A DNA stretch of 64,000 nt from an uncultured Duncaniella sp. (GCA_910584825.1 CAJUCI010000009.1:33483-97482), one strand, 5' to 3'; positions 8,329 to 17,655 are shown, counted from the stretch's first letter. The notes: generated from the sequence alone by a model not told the origin. A program made the numbers and translations.

Positions 8329-9471
8329 TTACTCCTCAATCTTGCGGGCACCGTCGGAGATGATGACGTCGTAGATTTTGGGCTGGTGGCCGTACTTGGC
8401 AGCGAATTTCTCCTTGGCGGTGGCGATGAAGTGGTCATACTTGTCGTCGGCCACGAGGTTGATGGTGCAGCCGCCGAAGCCGCCGCCCATGATGCGCGAG
8501 CCGATTACGCCACACTCCTTGGCGATGTCGTTGAGATAGTCAAGCTCCTCGCACGACACCTCATAATCCTTCGACAGTCCTTCGTGGGTCTCGTACATGC
8601 AACGGCCTACGGTGGCGAGGTCGCCGCGCTCTAGGGCGTCACACACGTCGAGCACACGATGCTTCTCACCGATGACAAACTTGGCGCGCATATAATCCTC
8701 GGCCGAGATGTCGCTCTTGATTGCCTCAAGTGCCTCCATATCGGCGTCGCGGAGTGTCTCGATGCCGAGACGCTTGGCCACGCGCTCGCATGACTGGCGA
8801 CGCTTGTTGTAGGGTGAGTCTACGAGTTCGTGCTTGACAACCGAGTCAACAAGCACGAGCTTGTAGCCGTCAATCTTGAAGGGGAAATACTCATACTCGA
8901 GCGAACGGCAGTCGAGACGGATGAGGCAGTCCTTCTTGCCGAACACCGATGCGAACTGGTCCATGATGCCGCAGTTGACTCCGCAATAGTTGTGCTCGGT
9001 CGACTGGCCTATCTTGGCAAGCTCAAACTTGGGTATGCTGTTGTCGTTGAACATATCGTTGAGCGCGAATGCGAAACATGACTCGAGTGCAGCCGATGAC
9101 GAGAGGCCTGCGCCGAGGGGAACGTTGCCGGCAAAAACGGCATCGAAGCCCTTGACAACGCCACCGCGCTTGATGGTCTCACGGCATACGCCGAACACGT
9201 AGCGTGCCCACTGCTGCTCGGGAGCGTCCTCCTCGTTGAGACCGAAGTGCGACTCCTCATTGAGGTCGAGTGAGTAGAGGTTCACCTTGTCGGTGTCGTT
9301 GGGACGGATGTCGGCCATGATGACCTTGTCGATAGCTCCGGGAAATACGAATCCGCCATTATAGTCGGTGTGCTCACCGATGAGGTTGATACGTCCGGCC
9401 GAAGCGTAGAGTGTGCCCTTGCCTCCGAAATGCTCTTCAAAGGCTTTGACAATCTTGTTTTTTAATTCCAT
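8329..9471 (-). CDS. galK: Galactokinase
   Basis: 380-residue GHMP kinase that phosphorylates galactose at C1, the first committed step of the Leloir pathway (cytoplasm). The galactokinase signature GRINLIGEHTDY is at 26-37, the GHMP phosphate-binding loop PLGAGLSSSAALE at 118-130 and the catalytic Asp at 171 in CGIMDQF. The C-terminal GGGFGGCTINL motif is present. Length is normal for the family. It is the last gene of a three-gene minus-strand cluster, after galM and a sugar nucleotidyltransferase; no galactose permease or galT/galE is in the window. Confidence 0.96.
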   Translation of the reverse strand: MELKNKIVKAFEEHFGGKGTLYASAGRINLIGEHTDYNGGFVFPGAIDKVIMADIRPNDTDKVNLYSLDLNEESHFGLNEEDAPEQQWARYVFGVCRETIKRGGVVKGFDAVFAGNVPLGAGLSSSAALESCFAFALNDMFNDNSIPKFELAKIGQSTEHNYCGVNCGIMDQFASVFGKKDCLIRLDCRSLEYEYFPFKIDGYKLVLVDSVVKHELVDSPYNKRRQSCERVAKRLGIETLRDADMEALEAIKSDISAEDYMRAKFVIGEKHRVLDVCDALERGDLATVGRCMYETHEGLSKDYEVSCEELDYLNDIAKECGVIGSRIMGGGFGGCTINLVADDKYDHFIATAKEKFAAKYGHQPKIYDVIISDGARKIEE

Positions 9472-9503
9472 GGTTTTTATGGTTGAGGTAAGTTGTATTT
9501 ATA

Positions 9504-10409
9504 TCAGAACATCTTGTCGGGATATACACCCTCGGCATGAAGCTGGGCAAATTTCTCGACCACGCCGGGACGGTCGGCGGCATATGTCACGCCAAACCAG
9601 CGCGAATCGGTGTCAAGCACCTTGACTGTAGCCTCGCCGTTGTGGATGAGGGTGTCGACGCAGAGGGGGATGAAGAACTCGGCCTTGGGGGTGTTGATAT
9701 CCTTGTCGAGGAACTTCTTGAACTCGCGGTCGCTATACTCGAAATAGTCGGGAGTGAAGCCCCAGAGGTTCATCGACACGGGGGTCATCGGGTCGAGCTT
9801 CTGCTCCACGCCGTTCTCGTCGGTAAACACGATGTCACCGTTGGGGGCATAGCTTATGGCTGTGCGCTCCACCACGCTTGTAAGGTTGCCGTCCTCACCC
9901 TTGGAGCATACGCCACGGGCCACCGAGCCGTTCTCGGTCATGGTGTTGCCTACGCGGAATCCCACCATCGAGTAGTCACCCTTACGGTCGCGGGGACGCA
10001 TGAGGTCTTCGGCGATTACGCGGAATGCGTCACGGCCATAGAAGTCGTCGGCATTGATTACGGCAAACGGCTCGTTGATGACCTCCTTGCCCATAAGCAC
10101 TGCATGATTGGTGCCCCAGGGCTTGGTGCGGTCGGCGGGGCAGGTGTACCCCTCGGGAAGTTTGTCGGTGGCCTGGAAGACTACCTCAACAGGCACGTGA
10201 CCCTCATATTTTGAAAGAATCTTCTCGCGGAAGTCCTTCTCAAAATCCTTGCGGATTACAAATACCACTTTGCCGAATCCGGCCTGGATAGCGTCATATA
10301 TAGAGTAGTCCATTATGGTCTGGCCCTGAGGACCGAGGGGGTCAAGCTGCTTAAGGCCGCCGTAACGGCTACCCATTCCGGCTGCAAGTACAAAAAGAGT
10401 TGGTTTCAT
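9504..10409 (-). CDS. Sugar nucleotidyltransferase in galactose operon
   Basis: 301 residues with the nucleotidyltransferase signature LAAGMGSRYGGLKQL at 8-22 and a metal-binding Asp pair in VINADDFYGRDAF. It belongs to the NTP_transferase fold that makes NDP-sugars from sugar-1-phosphates. Lying between galM and galK (gaps of 25 and 32 bases), it is well placed to activate galactose-1-phosphate or a related hexose-1-phosphate in place of galT. This is inference from context: the subfamily, common in Bacteroidales next to sugar kinases, has not to my knowledge a settled substrate. I give no gene symbol. Confidence 0.82.
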   Translation of the reverse strand: MKPTLFVLAAGMGSRYGGLKQLDPLGPQGQTIMDYSIYDAIQAGFGKVVFVIRKDFEKDFREKILSKYEGHVPVEVVFQATDKLPEGYTCPADRTKPWGTNHAVLMGKEVINEPFAVINADDFYGRDAFRVIAEDLMRPRDRKGDYSMVGFRVGNTMTENGSVARGVCSKGEDGNLTSVVERTAISYAPNGDIVFTDENGVEQKLDPMTPVSMNLWGFTPDYFEYSDREFKKFLDKDINTPKAEFFIPLCVDTLIHNGEATVKVLDTDSRWFGVTYAADRPGVVEKFAQLHAEGVYPDKMF

Positions 10410-10434
10410 TGTTATATGATATTGTTTTTTGGAT

Positions 10435-11478
10435 TTATGCGTTGAATTTGAATACTATCATCTCGTCATATTCCTGACCGGGGCGCAGTTCTGACGAGGG
10501 GAATGCGGGCTTGTTGGGCGCGTCGGGAAATCCCTGACACTCTATGGCCACACCGTCATAGTCCTTATACTCGCCGCCCGAGATGCTTTCAGGGCATCCG
10601 GCCAGCCAGTTGCCGGTATAGACCTGCATACCGGGCTGAGTGGTGCTTACAATGAGCGAGCGGCCCGACTTGGGCCCGCGAAGCTCGGCCACCGTCTGCA
10701 TCCTGCCCTTCTCATATCCGTCCACCACCCAGCAGTGGTCATAGCCCTTGCCAATCTTCAGAGCCTCGAAATCGGCATTGATGTCCTTGCCTATGGCTTT
10801 GAACGATGTGAAATCCATAGGCGTTCCGGCCACGGGGGCAAGCTCGCCTGTCGGTATCTGGGTGTCGTCGGTCGGGAGCCAGCGCGAGGCGTTGAGCTTC
10901 AGCTCGTGGTCAAGCACCGTACCCGAGTTCTCGCCGTCGAGATTGAAATAGGCATGGTTGGTGAGATTGATTACTGTGGGCGCATCGGTCGTCGCGCCGA
11001 GACGGAGCGTAAGCTCGTTGTCGTCGCTCCACACATATTCGGCTGTCACGGTGAGATTGCCGGGATAGCCCTCCTCGCCGTCTTCGGCGCAGTAGAGCAT
11101 GACCACCTTGTTGTCGCCCACCACTCGGGCGTCCCAAATCTGATTCATGAACCCCTCCGGGCCGCCGTGCAGTGCATTGGGGCCGTTATTGATTGCGAGG
11201 GTGTATTCCTTGCCGTCGAGGGTGAAATGTCCGCGGGCTATGCGGTTGGCAAACCGTCCGGGCACCTTGCCCATGCATGGGCCGTCGGCAATCCATGATG
11301 CGGCGTCCTTGTATCCGAGAGCCACGTCGGCCATACGGCCGGCCTTGTCGGGCACGATTACTGATACTATGCCGGCTCCGAGTGTGGAGAGCGTGACACT
11401 CGCACCTGATTTATTGGTTATAGTGTAGTGTGTGATTGTCCCTTTCGGGGAGGAAAAGGTCTTTTCAGTGATAGGCAT
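10435..11478 (-). CDS. galM: Aldose 1-epimerase (galactose mutarotase)
   Basis: 347 residues from ATG 11478. The frame stays open to 11514, but the MPITEKTF start fits the family and lies just 56 bases after the -7 box. It interconverts beta- and alpha-galactose ahead of galactokinase. Catalytic residues are visible: His104 (NALHGG), His175 (NLTNHAYFNL) as general acid and Glu313 (AIECQGFPDAPN) as general base; GYDHCWVVDG is also typical. No signal peptide is seen, so a cytoplasmic location is expected. It is the first gene of the galM-nucleotidyltransferase-galK cluster. Confidence 0.94.
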   Translation of the reverse strand: MPITEKTFSSPKGTITHYTITNKSGASVTLSTLGAGIVSVIVPDKAGRMADVALGYKDAASWIADGPCMGKVPGRFANRIARGHFTLDGKEYTLAINNGPNALHGGPEGFMNQIWDARVVGDNKVVMLYCAEDGEEGYPGNLTVTAEYVWSDDNELTLRLGATTDAPTVINLTNHAYFNLDGENSGTVLDHELKLNASRWLPTDDTQIPTGELAPVAGTPMDFTSFKAIGKDINADFEALKIGKGYDHCWVVDGYEKGRMQTVAELRGPKSGRSLIVSTTQPGMQVYTGNWLAGCPESISGGEYKDYDGVAIECQGFPDAPNKPAFPSSELRPGQEYDEMIVFKFNA

Positions 11479-11533
11479 GATGATTATAGTAAGAGGTAAC
11501 TTTGCCGGGCACATTCTCTGCGCACCGACAACG

Positions 11534-11565
11534 CAAATTTACTACATAATAACAACCTTTACAAC
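11534..11565 (-). promoter_or_regulatory. Bacteroidales-type promoter of the galM operon
   Basis: GTTG (11565-11562), a 20-base spacer and TAAATTTG (11541-11534) on the minus strand, 56 bases before the galM ATG. Confidence 0.65.
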
Positions 11566-11647
11566 TACAAATAGGCCAAAAAACAATAAAAATCTACCAT
11601 TCTTTGTTTAAAAATGGTATTAAATACCCAACAAATCCCTATTAGCC

Positions 11648-11677
11648 GTGACTCACCTGATAACGGCAGTGACTCAC
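11648..11677. promoter_or_regulatory. Pair of GTGACTCAC palindromes between rodA and galM
   Basis: The near-perfect palindrome GTGACTCAC occurs at 11648-11656 and 11669-11677, spaced 21 bases apart, two helical turns. Extended by CCG/CGG it can also fold as one imperfect hairpin. It could be an operator for the galM promoter or a terminator for rodA; the sequence does not decide. Confidence 0.4.
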
Positions 11678-11693
11678 GGGCGGCATAAACGTA

Positions 11694-13157
11694 TCAGAAC
11701 GAGCGTTCGCGACGCGAGGCGTCGATGCGCAGGAGTATGAAGAGCAGGAATGTGAATCCCCACAGCGACGAGCCTCCGTAACTGAAGAACGGCAAGGGGA
11801 TGCCGATGACTGGACACAAGCCTATCACCATGCCTATATTGATGGCTATGTGGAAAATAAAGTAGCTGGCCACGCAATAGGCATAGACGCGACCGAAGAC
11901 CGTGGGCTGGCGTTCGGCTATCGACAGCACTCTTAGTATCAGTATGACGAAGAGCATCAGCACCACCGACGAGCCAACGAAGCCCTCCTCCTCGCCTATG
12001 GTGCAGAAGATGAAGTCAGTGTGCTGCTCGGGCACATATTTGAGCTTGGTCTGTGTGCCGTTGAGAAACCCCTTGCCCCACATGCCGCCCGAGCCTACGG
12101 CTATCTTTGACTGGTTGACGTTATAGCCCACGCCCTGTAGGTCATCCTCAATGCCGAGAGCCACCTTAATACGCATCTGCTGGTGCTCCTTGAGCACCGA
12201 GGTGAACGTGTAGTTGACCGAAAAAAGAAACGCTATCGACACCACAGCGGCACTGACCGTAATCATGAGGTTGCGCGCACGTGTCTTGAACATGAGCAGG
12301 ACGCAGTAGACCAACGCCACTCCTATCACGCCCAAGAAGAATACCAGGCCCGGCACCTCAAGGTTGACAAGCGTAAGCAATGCCGACACTACGCCGCTAC
12401 CGATAAACCACAACGCCACATTGCGCGCGGCCTCAGGCTCCTTGCAGTAGATGGCAAGCATGGCTACTATGAGCACCATTATCATTATGAACACCGCCGC
12501 CTGACCTGTAGGGATGCCGAGAAGCAGGGTATCGGTAAACTTAACCGCCACCACGAAAAACACCACCGCACACAGCGCGGCAAGCAGTATGAGTCCGCTC
12601 ATTCCCTCACGATAGAGCACAAAGAAGAGCGACATATACACGAGTGCCGAGCCGGTCTCGTTCTGCCCGAGAATGAGTATCACAGGCAGGAATATTATCA
12701 TAAGGGCGCGGGCATAGTTCTTATTGGAGGCGTTGAGCGAGAAGTTGTAGCTCGAGAACAGTTTGGCAAGGCACAGCGCGGTGGCAAACTTGCCGAACTC
12801 GGCCGGCTGCAGACTCATCGGGCCGAGCACGAGCCACGAGTGCGAGCCCTTGATGTCAGGAGCTATAAATATGGTTATCAGCAACAAAAGCAACAATCCG
12901 GCATAGACAACATAGGCATAATTCTCATACACACGCACGTCAATGAGAAGTATCACCAGTCCGAGTGCAAGCGAGAGACCAATCCATCGGAACTGCTTGC
13001 CTGAAAACTCGGCAAAGCTCAACATATTGGCGTGGTCAAAGTCATAGCTGGCCGCATAGATGCTCACCATGCCAAGGGTCACAAGGATAAGATAAAGTAT
13101 CACCGTGAACCAGTCGACATACTTGAACACCGAGGCTGTTGACTCCTTCTGCTGCAT
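11694..13157 (-). CDS. rodA: Rod-shape peptidoglycan polymerase RodA
   Basis: 487-residue SEDS-family polymerase with about ten or more transmembrane segments, which polymerises lipid II into glycan strands for lateral wall growth with its partner PBP2. The SEDS signature is clear in the loop VGSGGMWGKGFLNGTQ followed by YVPEQHTDFIFCTIGEEEGF, and near the C-terminus in GIPLPFFSYGGSSL. It is longer than E. coli RodA (about 370 residues) because of extra membrane segments around residues 170-330, which I believe is usual for Bacteroidetes homologues. It is the last gene of the purH-mre cluster, 103 bases after mrdA. Confidence 0.95.
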   Translation of the reverse strand: MQQKESTASVFKYVDWFTVILYLILVTLGMVSIYAASYDFDHANMLSFAEFSGKQFRWIGLSLALGLVILLIDVRVYENYAYVVYAGLLLLLLITIFIAPDIKGSHSWLVLGPMSLQPAEFGKFATALCLAKLFSSYNFSLNASNKNYARALMIIFLPVILILGQNETGSALVYMSLFFVLYREGMSGLILLAALCAVVFFVVAVKFTDTLLLGIPTGQAAVFIMIMVLIVAMLAIYCKEPEAARNVALWFIGSGVVSALLTLVNLEVPGLVFFLGVIGVALVYCVLLMFKTRARNLMITVSAAVVSIAFLFSVNYTFTSVLKEHQQMRIKVALGIEDDLQGVGYNVNQSKIAVGSGGMWGKGFLNGTQTKLKYVPEQHTDFIFCTIGEEEGFVGSSVVLMLFVILILRVLSIAERQPTVFGRVYAYCVASYFIFHIAINIGMVIGLCPVIGIPLPFFSYGGSSLWGFTFLLFILLRIDASRRERSF

Positions 13158-13159
13158 TT

Positions 13160-13258
13160 CTTGTGAAAATTAAGAATTGAGAATTAAAAATTAAAAATTC
13201 AGCGTCACCAAACCGGCTTGCCAAAATTGCTAATTACTAATTACTAATTGCTAATTAA
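13160..13258. repeat. AT-rich repeat block between mrdA and rodA
   Basis: The gap holds AATTAAAAATTAAAAATT words and tandem CTAATTACTAATTACTAATTG units (7-base period) on either side of a short GC-containing core. It resembles the blocks near 540-635 and in the loops of repeat copies A and B. No gene is seen. Confidence 0.55.
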
Positions 13259-13260
13259 GA

Positions 13261-15123
13261 TTAGTGTTTCTTCGTTCCCGCATACTGAATGGTATTGCTC
13301 TGAAGCATACGCTCCTCGAGATACTTACGCTCAGGCGGGATGTAGCCTCGCAGATACTTCTCCATGACGAGCGAACCGATAGGCACACCGAACGTGGCAC
13401 CGAAACCGGCATTCTCGACATATACGGCAATCGCAATCTTGGGGTCGTGATACGGGGCGAAACCCATGAAGGCCGAGTGGTCGCGGCCATGCGGATTCTG
13501 CGCCGTACCCGTCTTACCACACACCTCGATGTCAGCAAGATTGGCCACGCGGCACGTACCGCCGGTCACAGCCATGCGCATACCCTCGGCAACCTCCTCA
13601 TACCATCGGCGGTCAATCGAAGTGTCGTGCCGCTCAAGATACTCGCCCGGCACGACCGTGTCCTGAATCTCCTTCACAACATGGGGCGTTATATAGTGTC
13701 CACGGTTGGCTATAGTGGCCGAGAGGTTGGCTATCTGGAGCGGCGTGGCGAGAATCTCACCCTGACCGATGGCGATTGATATTACAGTAGTCGCGCTCCA
13801 GTGGCCGTCGCCGTAACGCTTGTTGTAGAAATCCACATTGGGGATGAATCCTCGGTACTCGCCCGGGAGGTCGATGCCGAGTTTGTAGCCGTAGCCCTGC
13901 GACACCATATGATTCTTCCATATGTCAAACGCCTTGGCCACAGTGCCATACTTACCCTTCTTGTCAATCATGTTTTTCAGTCCCCAGCAGAAATATGCGT
14001 TACACGAGGTCTGCAACGCCGGTTTGAGCGGCAGTGGCGAACCGTGGCCGTGACAGCCCACCTTGAGTCGGCCGAGGATGAATCCGTGATAACAGGGATA
14101 GGGGGTTGCGGGGGTGATGATGCCCTCCTGCAGGAATATCAGGCCCTGTGTGGGCTTGAAGGTCGAGCCGGGGGGATATGTGGCCTGGATAGCGCGGTTG
14201 AGCAGCGGCTTGTCAAGGTCGCGCATCATCTTGTTGTAGTTGTTACCGCGCTCGCGACCCACGAGGAGCGTGGGGTCATATGACGGGGCGGTGACGAGAC
14301 ACAGCACCTCGCCCGTCGACGGCTCGATGGCCACGACGGCACCTTTCTTATTGACCATCAGCGACTCGGCATACTGCTGGAGTTCGATATTCAGACTCAG
14401 CTTGATATTCTTTCCGGCCACAGCCTCACGGTCAAGCGCGCCCTCCTCATATCGGCCCTGTATGCGGCCGAGGGCGTCACGCATGAGCACCTCGGTGCCC
14501 TTCACGCCACGCAGAAACCGCTCGTAAGTGTGTTCCACGCCGATGTCGCCCATGTAGTCGCCGCGCATGTAGTAGGGGTCCTTCTCCATATCGGCGGGCG
14601 ACACCTCGCGGATGTTGCCGAGCACGTTGGAAGCGCATTTGTAATTATACTCGCGCAGGATGCGTTTCTGTATATAGAAACCGGGGAAACGGTAAAGTTT
14701 CTCCTGCAGGCGACCATACTCTTCGGCCGAAAGGTGCGACAGCAGCTTCTGAGGCGAGTAAGGCGACCATCCGGGATTGCGACGCTTGTCGCGCATGTCG
14801 GTCATGCGCTTCACCAGGTCTTCGGGGGTGATGTTGACAGCCTGGCAGAAGTCGAGCGTGTCAAAGTCCTTGATGTCGCGCGGGATGACCATCACGTCAT
14901 AAGCCGGCTGGTTATATACGACAAGACGTCCGTCACGGTCATAGATTATGCCTCGCGACGGATACACAGCCTTGCGGAGAAATGCGTTGGAATCGGCAAA
15001 GTCCTTGTATTTCGCCTCCATCACCTGGAGGTTGAAAAGGCGTATCACATATATTATAGCTATGATAACTATGAAACCGCCTATGACATATTGCCTCTTG
15101 GCCAGGTTATAGTCTTTTCTCAC
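13261..15123 (-). CDS. mrdA: Penicillin-binding protein 2 (elongasome transpeptidase)
   Basis: 620-residue class B PBP that cross-links peptidoglycan with RodA. One N-terminal membrane anchor (about 12-30) precedes the PBP dimerisation domain and the C-terminal transpeptidase domain. Active-site motifs are STFK with Ser320, SCN at 373-375 and KTGT at 537-540. The start overlaps the end of mreD by 17 bases, indicating one operon and coupled translation. Length and motif spacing are normal for PBP2. Confidence 0.95.
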   Translation of the reverse strand: MRKDYNLAKRQYVIGGFIVIIAIIYVIRLFNLQVMEAKYKDFADSNAFLRKAVYPSRGIIYDRDGRLVVYNQPAYDVMVIPRDIKDFDTLDFCQAVNITPEDLVKRMTDMRDKRRNPGWSPYSPQKLLSHLSAEEYGRLQEKLYRFPGFYIQKRILREYNYKCASNVLGNIREVSPADMEKDPYYMRGDYMGDIGVEHTYERFLRGVKGTEVLMRDALGRIQGRYEEGALDREAVAGKNIKLSLNIELQQYAESLMVNKKGAVVAIEPSTGEVLCLVTAPSYDPTLLVGRERGNNYNKMMRDLDKPLLNRAIQATYPPGSTFKPTQGLIFLQEGIITPATPYPCYHGFILGRLKVGCHGHGSPLPLKPALQTSCNAYFCWGLKNMIDKKGKYGTVAKAFDIWKNHMVSQGYGYKLGIDLPGEYRGFIPNVDFYNKRYGDGHWSATTVISIAIGQGEILATPLQIANLSATIANRGHYITPHVVKEIQDTVVPGEYLERHDTSIDRRWYEEVAEGMRMAVTGGTCRVANLADIEVCGKTGTAQNPHGRDHSAFMGFAPYHDPKIAIAVYVENAGFGATFGVPIGSLVMEKYLRGYIPPERKYLEERMLQSNTIQYAGTKKH

Positions 15124-15628
15124 TTCGTGGAGTCATTATTGAGTCGATGCCGAGCATCACTATCAGCGACAGGATGGTGCTGAACACGATGCGAAGCACG
15201 AGCTGGAGAGGGTTGAAAAAGGTAAAGGCTTCGATGATGAAAATGAGAGTGCAGTAGATGAGGGTCATGGTGAGGAGATACTTCATGAACGCCGCAGTGC
15301 CGAGCGAGAGCATCGACGGCTCGGGGCGTGTGAGGTCCTCCTCACGGGGGACGTAGAGCCTGAGCACAGGACGCCTGAGCATGGCAAGCACCGTACACGA
15401 CAGCGCATTCATGCCATAGGTGTCGGAAAAGATGTCGACAATCAGTCCGAGAAAAAAACCTATGGTGAGGGTCCAGTTGAGCGACAGCGTGATGGGCAGA
15501 CGGATAATGAGGTAGATGAACACCATAGGCACGGCGACATTGAACAGGCAAATGTGGTTGAACACTATCACCTGTGCAAGCACCAGTATGAATCCGAGCA
15601 GCATAAACTGCAGTGTGGTCTTGCTCAT
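15107..15628 (-). CDS. mreD: Rod-shape determining protein MreD
   Basis: 173-residue, very hydrophobic protein with five or six predicted membrane segments and the short polar insert REEDLTRPEP near the middle. It matches the MreD profile in size, topology and position between mreC and mrdA. It is thought to act with MreB and MreC as a scaffold of the elongation complex. The C-terminal basic tail ends in the overlap with mrdA. Sequence conservation in the family is low, so the call leans on gene order. Confidence 0.9.
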   Translation of the reverse strand: MSKTTLQFMLLGFILVLAQVIVFNHICLFNVAVPMVFIYLIIRLPITLSLNWTLTIGFFLGLIVDIFSDTYGMNALSCTVLAMLRRPVLRLYVPREEDLTRPEPSMLSLGTAAFMKYLLTMTLIYCTLIFIIEAFTFFNPLQLVLRIVFSTILSLIVMLGIDSIMTPRSEKRL

Positions 15629-15694
15629 CGCGTCACGTAGTCAGTGGGGGTATGGGTGTGTGGATGGATTTCCGGGAAGAGAAAAATGGTGGTC

Positions 15695-16549
15695 TTACTC
15701 AATGTTCTTAATCTCAAGCTCCTTCTCCACCGTTGCAAGCTCATGACGCATGTTGTCGCGGATGACGCGCACGGTCGAGAGCGTGGAGAAGTCGGTAAAG
15801 AGCTTAACGCGCAGCGTGTAGAAATTGTCCTCGATGTCGCGGGTGCTCGATAGCACGGTGCCCACCGGCACACCCTCGGGAAACACCGACGAGTAACCGC
15901 TGGTGACAATCGTGTCGCCCGGCATGAACTCGGAGTGCTTGGGCAGCTCCTCGAGTATCGCCTCGGTGGGGTCCTGGCCGTCCCATACGAGCGAGCCTAC
16001 CTGGTCATGCCCCTTGACCTTGCACGAGAGGCGCAGATAGGGGTTAAGCACCGATATGAGTCGGGCCGTATGGTCGCCCACGACATTTACTATGCCCACG
16101 ATGCCGTTCTGGTCCATCACACCCATCTCAGGCTCGATGCCGTCCAGACGCCCCTTCTCTATGGTTATATAGTTGTGGGCGCGGTTGATGGAGTTGTTGA
16201 TGACGTGGGCTATTATGAAGTGATAGCGCGAGAGGGCCGAGTCGACGGTCATGGTGTCGGCATAAGCCTGCTGATGATAGCCGCGTATCACCTCGTTGAG
16301 GCGGTAAATCTCAAGCTCGAGGTCAGAGTTGCGACGCTGCAGGTCCTCATTAATCTCCTTGAGGGAGAAATAGGACGTGACACTGTTGGTGGCCCTGTAG
16401 AGGCCCGACGATACCTCGTTGGCCGACGTCAGATACACATGATGCTGGAACGGGTTGCCCGAGAAGAGCAACACGCACCCGGCTATCACGTAAACGACGA
16501 ACAGGAACCACGAACTGTAGCGTACAAAAAATTTCAGCAGCTCGCTCAC
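15695..16549 (-). CDS. mreC: Rod-shape determining protein MreC
   Basis: 284 residues: a single N-terminal membrane helix (about 13-31), a coiled-coil segment (about 62-95), and a periplasmic double beta-barrel domain with the family motifs RAHNYITIEKG, GIVGIV and VVTSGYSSVFPEGVPVG. MreC links MreB filaments to PBP2 in the periplasm. It is preceded by a stable hairpin between mreB and mreC that may lower its expression relative to mreB, and followed by mreD after 66 bases. Confidence 0.94.
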   Translation of the reverse strand: MSELLKFFVRYSSWFLFVVYVIAGCVLLFSGNPFQHHVYLTSANEVSSGLYRATNSVTSYFSLKEINEDLQRRNSDLELEIYRLNEVIRGYHQQAYADTMTVDSALSRYHFIIAHVINNSINRAHNYITIEKGRLDGIEPEMGVMDQNGIVGIVNVVGDHTARLISVLNPYLRLSCKVKGHDQVGSLVWDGQDPTEAILEELPKHSEFMPGDTIVTSGYSSVFPEGVPVGTVLSSTRDIEDNFYTLRVKLFTDFSTLSTVRVIRDNMRHELATVEKELEIKNIE

Positions 16550-16569
16550 TGTTAACTATGCTCTAAAAG

Positions 16570-16598
16570 ATTCACCCCGGATGGAAGTCGGGGTGAAT
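16570..16598 (-). terminator. Hairpin between mreB and mreC (attenuator candidate)
   Basis: ATTCACCCCG (16570-16579) and CGGGGTGAAT (16589-16598) form a perfect 10-bp stem with a 9-base loop, followed on the minus strand by CTTTTAG. It lies in the 57-base gap between the mreB stop and the mreC start. The T-run is short, so partial termination or mRNA 3'-end protection is more likely than full termination. Confidence 0.6.
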
Positions 16599-16606
16599 GA
16601 AATAAT

Positions 16607-17626
16607 TTACCTGATGAGGAATGAGAATGTCTCGATGTTCTTGAGGGCCACGCCTGTACCCTTGGCCACTGCGAGGAGGGGGTCCTCGGCGATGTGGAAC
16701 TGGATACCGATTTTGTCGGTCAGACGCTTGTCAAGACCGCGGAGCATGGCACCGCCGCCGGCAAGGAAGATGCCGTTCATGACGATGTCGGAGTAAAGCT
16801 CGGGGGGAGTCTCGTCAAGAGCCTGGAGCACGGCGGCCTCGATGCGCGAGATTGACTTCTCGATGCAGTGCGAGATTTCCTGATAGCTGACAGGCACCTC
16901 CATAGGCAGGGCGGTCATCTTGTTGGGGCCGTGAACGATGAAGTCTTCCGGCGGATTCTCAAGCTCGGTGAGTGCCGAACCCACGTGAATCTTAATCATC
17001 TCGGCTGTGCGCTCGCCCACCTTGACGTTGTGCACGCGGCTCATGTGCTCCATGATGTCGTCGGTGAGGTCGTCACCGGCCACCTGGATACTCTTGTTTG
17101 ACACGATGCCGCCGAGCGAGATTACAGCAATCTCGGTGGTGCCGCCGCCTATGTCGACAATCATGTTACCCTGAGGCGCGAGCACGTCGATGCCGATACC
17201 GAGGGCTGCGGCCATAGGCTCGTATATCATGTAGACATCACGTCCGCCGGCATGCTCCGACGAGTCACGCACGGCACGAATCTCCACCTCGGTTGAGCCT
17301 GAGGGGATACCCACCACCATCTTCATCGAGGGTGAGAACCAGTTGCTCTTCGAGCTGGCCTTCTTGATGAGGCCGCGTATCATCATCTCGGCGGCGTTGA
17401 AGTTGGCAATCACGCCCTTGCGGAGCGGGCGGATGGTCTCGATGCCGTCGTTCTCCTTGCCCTGCATGAGCTTGGCCTCGCGACCCACGGCAATGAGCTT
17501 GCCGGTGCGCTTCTCGAGGGCTACAATCGAGGGCTCGTCGATGACGATTTTGTCGTTGTGTATGATGATAGTATTGGCCGTACCGAGGTCAATGGCTATC
17601 TCTTTGGTTAATGAAAAAAGTCCCAT
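16607..17626 (-). CDS. mreB: Actin-like rod-shape protein MreB
   Basis: 339-residue actin-like ATPase that forms membrane-associated filaments directing wall synthesis. Phosphate-1 motif IDLGTANTII near 12-21, phosphate-2 motif MIVDIGGGTTEIAVISLGGI and the C-terminal adenosine motif LAGGGAMLRGLDKRL are all present. N-terminal MGLFSLTKEIAIDLG is typical of the family. It starts 29 bases after purH, so transcription probably begins at the purH promoter. Confidence 0.97.
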   Translation of the reverse strand: MGLFSLTKEIAIDLGTANTIIIHNDKIVIDEPSIVALEKRTGKLIAVGREAKLMQGKENDGIETIRPLRKGVIANFNAAEMMIRGLIKKASSKSNWFSPSMKMVVGIPSGSTEVEIRAVRDSSEHAGGRDVYMIYEPMAAALGIGIDVLAPQGNMIVDIGGGTTEIAVISLGGIVSNKSIQVAGDDLTDDIMEHMSRVHNVKVGERTAEMIKIHVGSALTELENPPEDFIVHGPNKMTALPMEVPVSYQEISHCIEKSISRIEAAVLQALDETPPELYSDIVMNGIFLAGGGAMLRGLDKRLTDKIGIQFHIAEDPLLAVAKGTGVALKNIETFSFLIR

Positions 17627-17655
17627 TTATATAATAATGTGTTTTAGGGAGAGGT

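Noticed and set aside
12183..13004. 273-codon ORF on the plus strand opposite rodA
   Set aside because: It mirrors rodA, and its product is full of His, Tyr, Arg and Glu with no family pattern; it is a shadow of the GC-rich membrane-protein gene.
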